Below are positions 60,621 to 64,000 of a stretch of DNA of 64,000 nt, piece after piece. The stretch lies in the NCBI GenBank assembly GCA_963789885.1, contig CAWBNB010000010.1, positions 337,798-401,797 on the forward strand, in the 5' to 3' direction. The stretch comes from DATEDA01 sp963789885. GTDB lineage: Bacteria > Pseudomonadota > Gammaproteobacteria > Burkholderiales > SG8-39. The position numbers and the translations under genes are program-made. Numbering within the stretch: the stretch's first letter is position 1; each line of letters opens with the position of its first letter. Below the pieces are notes generated by a model. It saw nothing but the letters and a program-made list of their open reading frames with translations, was not told where the DNA came from and ran no database searches.

Positions 60621-63386
60621 TTACTTCGCTAACCCGTCTGTCGTGTCAGTACCAGCATTGGAGATCCCTAAGCCACCGGAGCGGGCATCACTCCGAGGAG
60701 AGCGTTCAAGCAGCCGCTTGCGGGCAAACCACTTGCGCAACTCTTCCAAAATGAACATGCCTGCCGCCAAAGGAATGACAAAACCCCAAACCGCTGCTTC
60801 TACGGGTGCTGTTCCGAGGAGCGAATTTGCCCAAGGGGCATAGTTGATCAATAGAAGGATCACAAGTTCCAACACCACACCCCAGATAATCAGCGCATTG
60901 CCAAGAAGCCCGGTCGAGAAGACCGATCGGATTGCGCTTCTGCACAGAAAGACGTTCACGATCTGCATCACGATAATGGTGCTCAAGCAGGCGGTAGTGG
61001 CCTGCAGGTAAACAGGATCCCGGGCTCCCAGCGTCTCGCCATACGTCCATCCGGCGCGGTGGAGCACAAAGAAGAAGGCCGCCATCGCGGCAGCCGCCTC
61101 GATCAGGCCCAAGAAGAGATACGCCCGGAACGCTAGCGGCCAGTTCATCAGCCTCTCGCCCTGCGGTCGCGGGGGATTCCGCATGAGTTGCGGGTCGGGT
61201 CGTTCGACGCCAAGGCCGAGGGCGCTAAGCGTGTCGGACCCCATGTCGACCGATAGCGCTTGAATCGGTGTCAACGCAAGGGGGATCTTGAAGATCACGA
61301 AGCCGAGGTAAGGGACCAGCTCGGCAACATTGTGGACCAGGACGTATGTGAGGAATTTGCGGATGTTCTGGAATACGGCGCGTCCCTCCTCAACAGCGTT
61401 CACGATGCTAGCGAAGTTGTCGTCCAGCAACACCATGTCGGCCGCCTCCTTGGCCACGTCCGTGCCGGCAATGCCCATCGCGATGCCGATGTGCGCGGCC
61501 TTTAGCGCGGGGGCATCGTTGACGCCGTCGCCCGTGACGGCCACGATCTGTTGCTTCTTCTTCAACGCCTCCACGATGCGCATCTTCTGGTCGGCGACGA
61601 CCCGGGCGAAGATGACCTCCGGGGCGTCCAAGGCAAGCTGAAGCTGGATGACCGAGGACCGTCTGAGCTGCTCACCGGTAATGACGGTCGGGCTGTCGGA
61701 CTTCACCAGCCCGATTTCGCGGGCGATCGCCGCAGCTGTGCGGGGGTGATCGCCGGTAATCATGATGACCTTGATCCCGGCCTCCTCGCATTTGCGGAGT
61801 GCTTCCGACACTTCGGGCCTTGGCGGGTCTTCCAGCCCCGCCAGCCCAACGAAGATCAAGTCCTCCTCCAACCTCTCCCGGTCATAGCCCACGTCCAGCT
61901 TCCTGCAGGCGAAGGCAAGTACCCGAAGGCCCTGGTGCGCCATCGCATCCTGCGCCTTCACGATCCTCACCTTTAGCTCAGCGCCAAGGGACTGAATCGT
62001 GCCGTCAATGAGAATGTGTTGGCAAAGAGGAAGCACTGATTCGGGCGCACCCTTGCAGTAAAGAGCAAGACCTTCAGGGGATTGGTGCAGGGTGGAGAGT
62101 CGCATGCGCTCGGCATCGAACGGGATTTCGTCCACGCGAGGATCGACGGGCGTACTGGAAATGAAGGGCCGTGCCATTTCCACCAGCGCCACCTCCATGG
62201 GATCGCCCAAAAAGGCTGGTTTTCCGTGAACCTCGGTATTCTTTAGGTCGTGGCACATCTGGGCCGTCACAAAAAAAGGCCGATAGAGATCTGCAAAGCC
62301 TGGTTTCCGTCTCACCGCGGCCGGCGAATCCAACGTTTCCCCCAGATAGAGTTGCCGGACCACCATTCGGCCCTGAGTCAGCGTACCGGTCTTGTCGGTG
62401 CAGATGACCGTCGTGGAGCCGAGCGTCTCGACCGAGGGCAGATAACGGATGAGCACATTGCGTCTGGCCATGCGTTGGTTGGCCAGTACGAGCGCCAAGG
62501 TCAACGTGGGGAGCAGCCCTTCCGGCACCATCGCGACGATGATGCCGATCGCGAAGATGAAGTCTTTCCAGAACGGGACGCCGATCATCCGGCCCAGCGA
62601 GAAGAATGAGACCCCGATCAGCACCGCGAGAATTGCGGTCAAGCGGCTTAAGTGAGCGATCTCCTTGCGCAGCGGGGAGACCTCCTCCACTGCCGTTCCT
62701 GTGAGATGCGCGATCTTGCCGAACTCGGTGTGCATGCCCGTGGCGAAGACCACGGCTTTGGCCTGCCCGGAGACCATCGACGTGCCGGCGAGCACGACGT
62801 TCTTGTTGTCGATCAGGTCATTCGCTTCGGATGGATTGGCGTCCCGCGCTTTGGGCAGCGATTCACCCGTGACGGCGGCGTTGTTGACTCGCACGCCAAA
62901 CGCCTCGATCAGCCGGCAGTCCGCGGGAATGTTATCGCCCGACTCCAGGTGGACGATATCCCCCGGCACCAATTCCTCCGCAGGCACCCGGGCGACCTTG
63001 CCCTCGCGCAATACCTGGGCCTGTCGCGGTAGCAGCTTGCGCAACGCCGCAAGCGTTTGTTCGACGCGATGCTCCTGCCAGAAAGAGAACAGCCCGCTTA
63101 CCAGGATCACGGTGACAATGGCGTAGCCCACTTTCGCCATGTCCTGGCCAGGTTCGCTCCAGTCAGCGACGAAAGCCAGTCCCGCGGCAAGCCACAGAAT
63201 CAGCGAAAAGAGAGTGATGAATTCCCCGAGGAAGCGCAGCCACAGAGGTCTGCGGCGGGCCACTTCCTCCACCCTGTTGCGGCCGTATTCGTGCAGCCGG
63301 CGCGCGACTTCGGCGCCGCTCAGCCCGTCCACGGAACTGTTCAGGCTCGCGACCGCCTCGAGCGGAGACAACTGGTGGATTCTCAT
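60621..63386 (-). CDS. P2-type cation-transporting ATPase
   Basis: A 921-residue membrane pump with about ten helices. Actuator motif NAAVTGESLPK; M4 ion site VAMVPEGLLPTLTLAL; phosphorylation site ICTDKTGTLTQG; nucleotide domain YCKGAPESVL; hinge VAVTGDGVNDAPALK. The PEGLLPTLT and NQRMARRNVLIRYLPSVETLG segments resemble Na+/K+-ATPase-type (P2C) pumps more than bacterial Ca2+ pumps (PEGLPA). The start at 63386 gives the family N-terminus MRIHQLSPLEAVASL; longer starts at 63407 and 63422 are possible. Codon use is less GC-rich than the core genome, and an IS110 lies just downstream, so acquisition by transfer is plausible. Confidence 0.93.
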   Translation of the reverse strand: MRIHQLSPLEAVASLNSSVDGLSGAEVARRLHEYGRNRVEEVARRRPLWLRFLGEFITLFSLILWLAAGLAFVADWSEPGQDMAKVGYAIVTVILVSGLFSFWQEHRVEQTLAALRKLLPRQAQVLREGKVARVPAEELVPGDIVHLESGDNIPADCRLIEAFGVRVNNAAVTGESLPKARDANPSEANDLIDNKNVVLAGTSMVSGQAKAVVFATGMHTEFGKIAHLTGTAVEEVSPLRKEIAHLSRLTAILAVLIGVSFFSLGRMIGVPFWKDFIFAIGIIVAMVPEGLLPTLTLALVLANQRMARRNVLIRYLPSVETLGSTTVICTDKTGTLTQGRMVVRQLYLGETLDSPAAVRRKPGFADLYRPFFVTAQMCHDLKNTEVHGKPAFLGDPMEVALVEMARPFISSTPVDPRVDEIPFDAERMRLSTLHQSPEGLALYCKGAPESVLPLCQHILIDGTIQSLGAELKVRIVKAQDAMAHQGLRVLAFACRKLDVGYDRERLEEDLIFVGLAGLEDPPRPEVSEALRKCEEAGIKVIMITGDHPRTAAAIAREIGLVKSDSPTVITGEQLRRSSVIQLQLALDAPEVIFARVVADQKMRIVEALKKKQQIVAVTGDGVNDAPALKAAHIGIAMGIAGTDVAKEAADMVLLDDNFASIVNAVEEGRAVFQNIRKFLTYVLVHNVAELVPYLGFVIFKIPLALTPIQALSVDMGSDTLSALGLGVERPDPQLMRNPPRPQGERLMNWPLAFRAYLFLGLIEAAAAMAAFFFVLHRAGWTYGETLGARDPVYLQATTACLSTIIVMQIVNVFLCRSAIRSVFSTGLLGNALIIWGVVLELVILLLINYAPWANSLLGTAPVEAAVWGFVIPLAAGMFILEELRKWFARKRLLERSPRSDARSGGLGISNAGTDTTDGLAK

Positions 63387-63591
63387 GTAAACCCCCGCCC
63401 ACGGCATTTCCCGGCCTGCCAAGGATCAAATGGGCGAAGTGCGCCCACCGCCCTGTTCAGGCAAAAGATTTTTTGTAGCCGAAATCGCCGAACGGCGCCA
63501 GCTACGAGTCGCCAGTCAAGAGGTCGTGCGGCTGAAGCCACTAGAACGAAGCGGCTGTAGGGATTGTCGGACGCGACACGAATGACGGCTT

Positions 63592-63900
63592 ATGGCCAGC
63601 GGCTACACTCTCTACAATGTCCGAATGTTCTGGATCGAAGGGAATGCGTCCCCGGATCTGATTCCAGATTTCCTGACCGATCAGAATCTGCCGAACCCGC
63701 TGCCGACATTTCACGGTCGACTATCTTTGGATTTCGTCGAGACCGGCAATGCGTCCGGACTGCAATCCGATGTCTTTTTTGACAGTCTGAGCGTTAACGC
63801 GGTGCCTGAACCGGAGACCTACGCACTGCTGCTCACCGAACTTGGCCTACTCGGATTCATGGCGCGGCGTAGAAAACTGAAAGAAGCGGCGGCAGCTTAG
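63592..63900 (+). CDS. PEP-CTERM sorting-domain protein, 5'-truncated
   Basis: A 102-codon frame ending in a clear PEP-CTERM signal: VPEPETYALLLTELGLLGFM followed by ARRRK, i.e. the Pro-Glu-Pro motif, a hydrophobic helix and a basic tail recognised by exosortase. The upstream part (SLDFVETGNASGLQSDVFFD, SLSVNAV) is the usual beta-rich end of such surface proteins. There is no signal peptide and an in-frame TGA lies three codons before the ATG, so the front of the gene is missing. It cannot be exported as it stands and is probably a remnant. Its presence implies an exosortase system in this lineage. Confidence 0.75.
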   Translation: MASGYTLYNVRMFWIEGNASPDLIPDFLTDQNLPNPLPTFHGRLSLDFVETGNASGLQSDVFFDSLSVNAVPEPETYALLLTELGLLGFMARRRKLKEAAAA

Positions 63901-63924
63901 GCCTTCTCTGCAGGCCCCACACGG

Positions 63925-63950
63925 ACCCCGCTTCTGCGGGGTTTTTGTTT
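63925..63950 (+). terminator. Intrinsic terminator after the PEP-CTERM gene
   Basis: ACCCCGC and GCGGGGT form a perfect 7-bp stem with a TTCT loop, followed by TTTTTGTTT. A textbook rho-independent terminator, 25 bases past the stop. Confidence 0.9.
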
Positions 63951-64000
63951 GTCCAAACGCCAGAGATTGAGAGGCTGCGAATGACCGCTCTTGGGCCCGG

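Overview
The window is GC-rich bacterial chromosome, most consistent with a heterotrophic betaproteobacterium of the Burkholderiales type. This is inferred from gene content: three orphan Bug/TctC-type periplasmic receptors, CaiB and CitE-like CoA enzymes, AtuA/DUF1446 proteins, a Liv-type amino-acid/amide transporter, an EmrAB pump under MarR control, and a PEP-CTERM sorting signal. No rRNA, tRNA or CRISPR array was seen.

Layout. 1-8.9 kb: a catabolic block made of an acyl-CoA dehydrogenase fragment and then a minus-strand run (PEP-mutase/isocitrate-lyase-like protein, small ferredoxin-fold protein, SMP-30 lactonase-like protein, D-2-hydroxyacid dehydrogenase, split AtuA pair, two Bug receptors, TauD-type dioxygenase). 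A LysR gene faces it. 9-12.4 kb: LysR, dienelactone hydrolase and a four-domain rhodanese protein, each broken by one single-base frameshift. 12.3-19 kb: an MDR oxidoreductase, a histidine kinase coupled to a Ser/Thr kinase carrying two receiver domains, a DUF4743/NUDIX protein and a SLOG/LOG protein. 19-22.8 kb: small unknown proteins, including a tandem duplication of a 64-residue exported protein, then a Rieske oxygenase. 22.8-31.1 kb: sulfatase and GMC oxidoreductase facing a carbohydrate-type ABC transporter with a GntR/HutC regulator; the divergent region has a promoter overlapping a perfect palindrome. 31.2-34.3 kb: MarR-EmrA-EmrB operon with a promoter and palindrome that predict a leaderless, autoregulated marR message. 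34.3-37.5 kb: a less GC-rich patch of small orphan genes.

37.6-40.8 kb: CoA-transferase, CitE-type lyase and Bug receptor, a compact hydroxyacid or dicarboxylate uptake and cleavage unit. 40.9-48.3 kb: cytochrome P450, then a complete livKHMGF operon ending in an LVIVD-repeat propeller gene. 48.5-49.6 kb: an isocitrate/isopropylmalate-type dehydrogenase. 49.8-53.9 kb: a three-gene unit (exported TPR-CHAT protease-like protein, polytopic membrane protein, exported partial beta-propeller), the best candidate here for an undescribed system. 54-56 kb: small exported proteins, a CDP-alcohol phosphatidyltransferase and the scar of an IS6-family transposase. 56.2-58.7 kb: alpha-glucan phosphorylase. 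59-64 kb: a less GC-rich segment with a frameshifted IS110-family transposase, a P2-type ATPase and a 5'-truncated PEP-CTERM gene followed by a strong intrinsic terminator.

Five otherwise intact genes each carry one single-base indel. This may reflect draft-sequence error as much as gene decay. All functional statements come from motifs and family knowledge; no database search was run.
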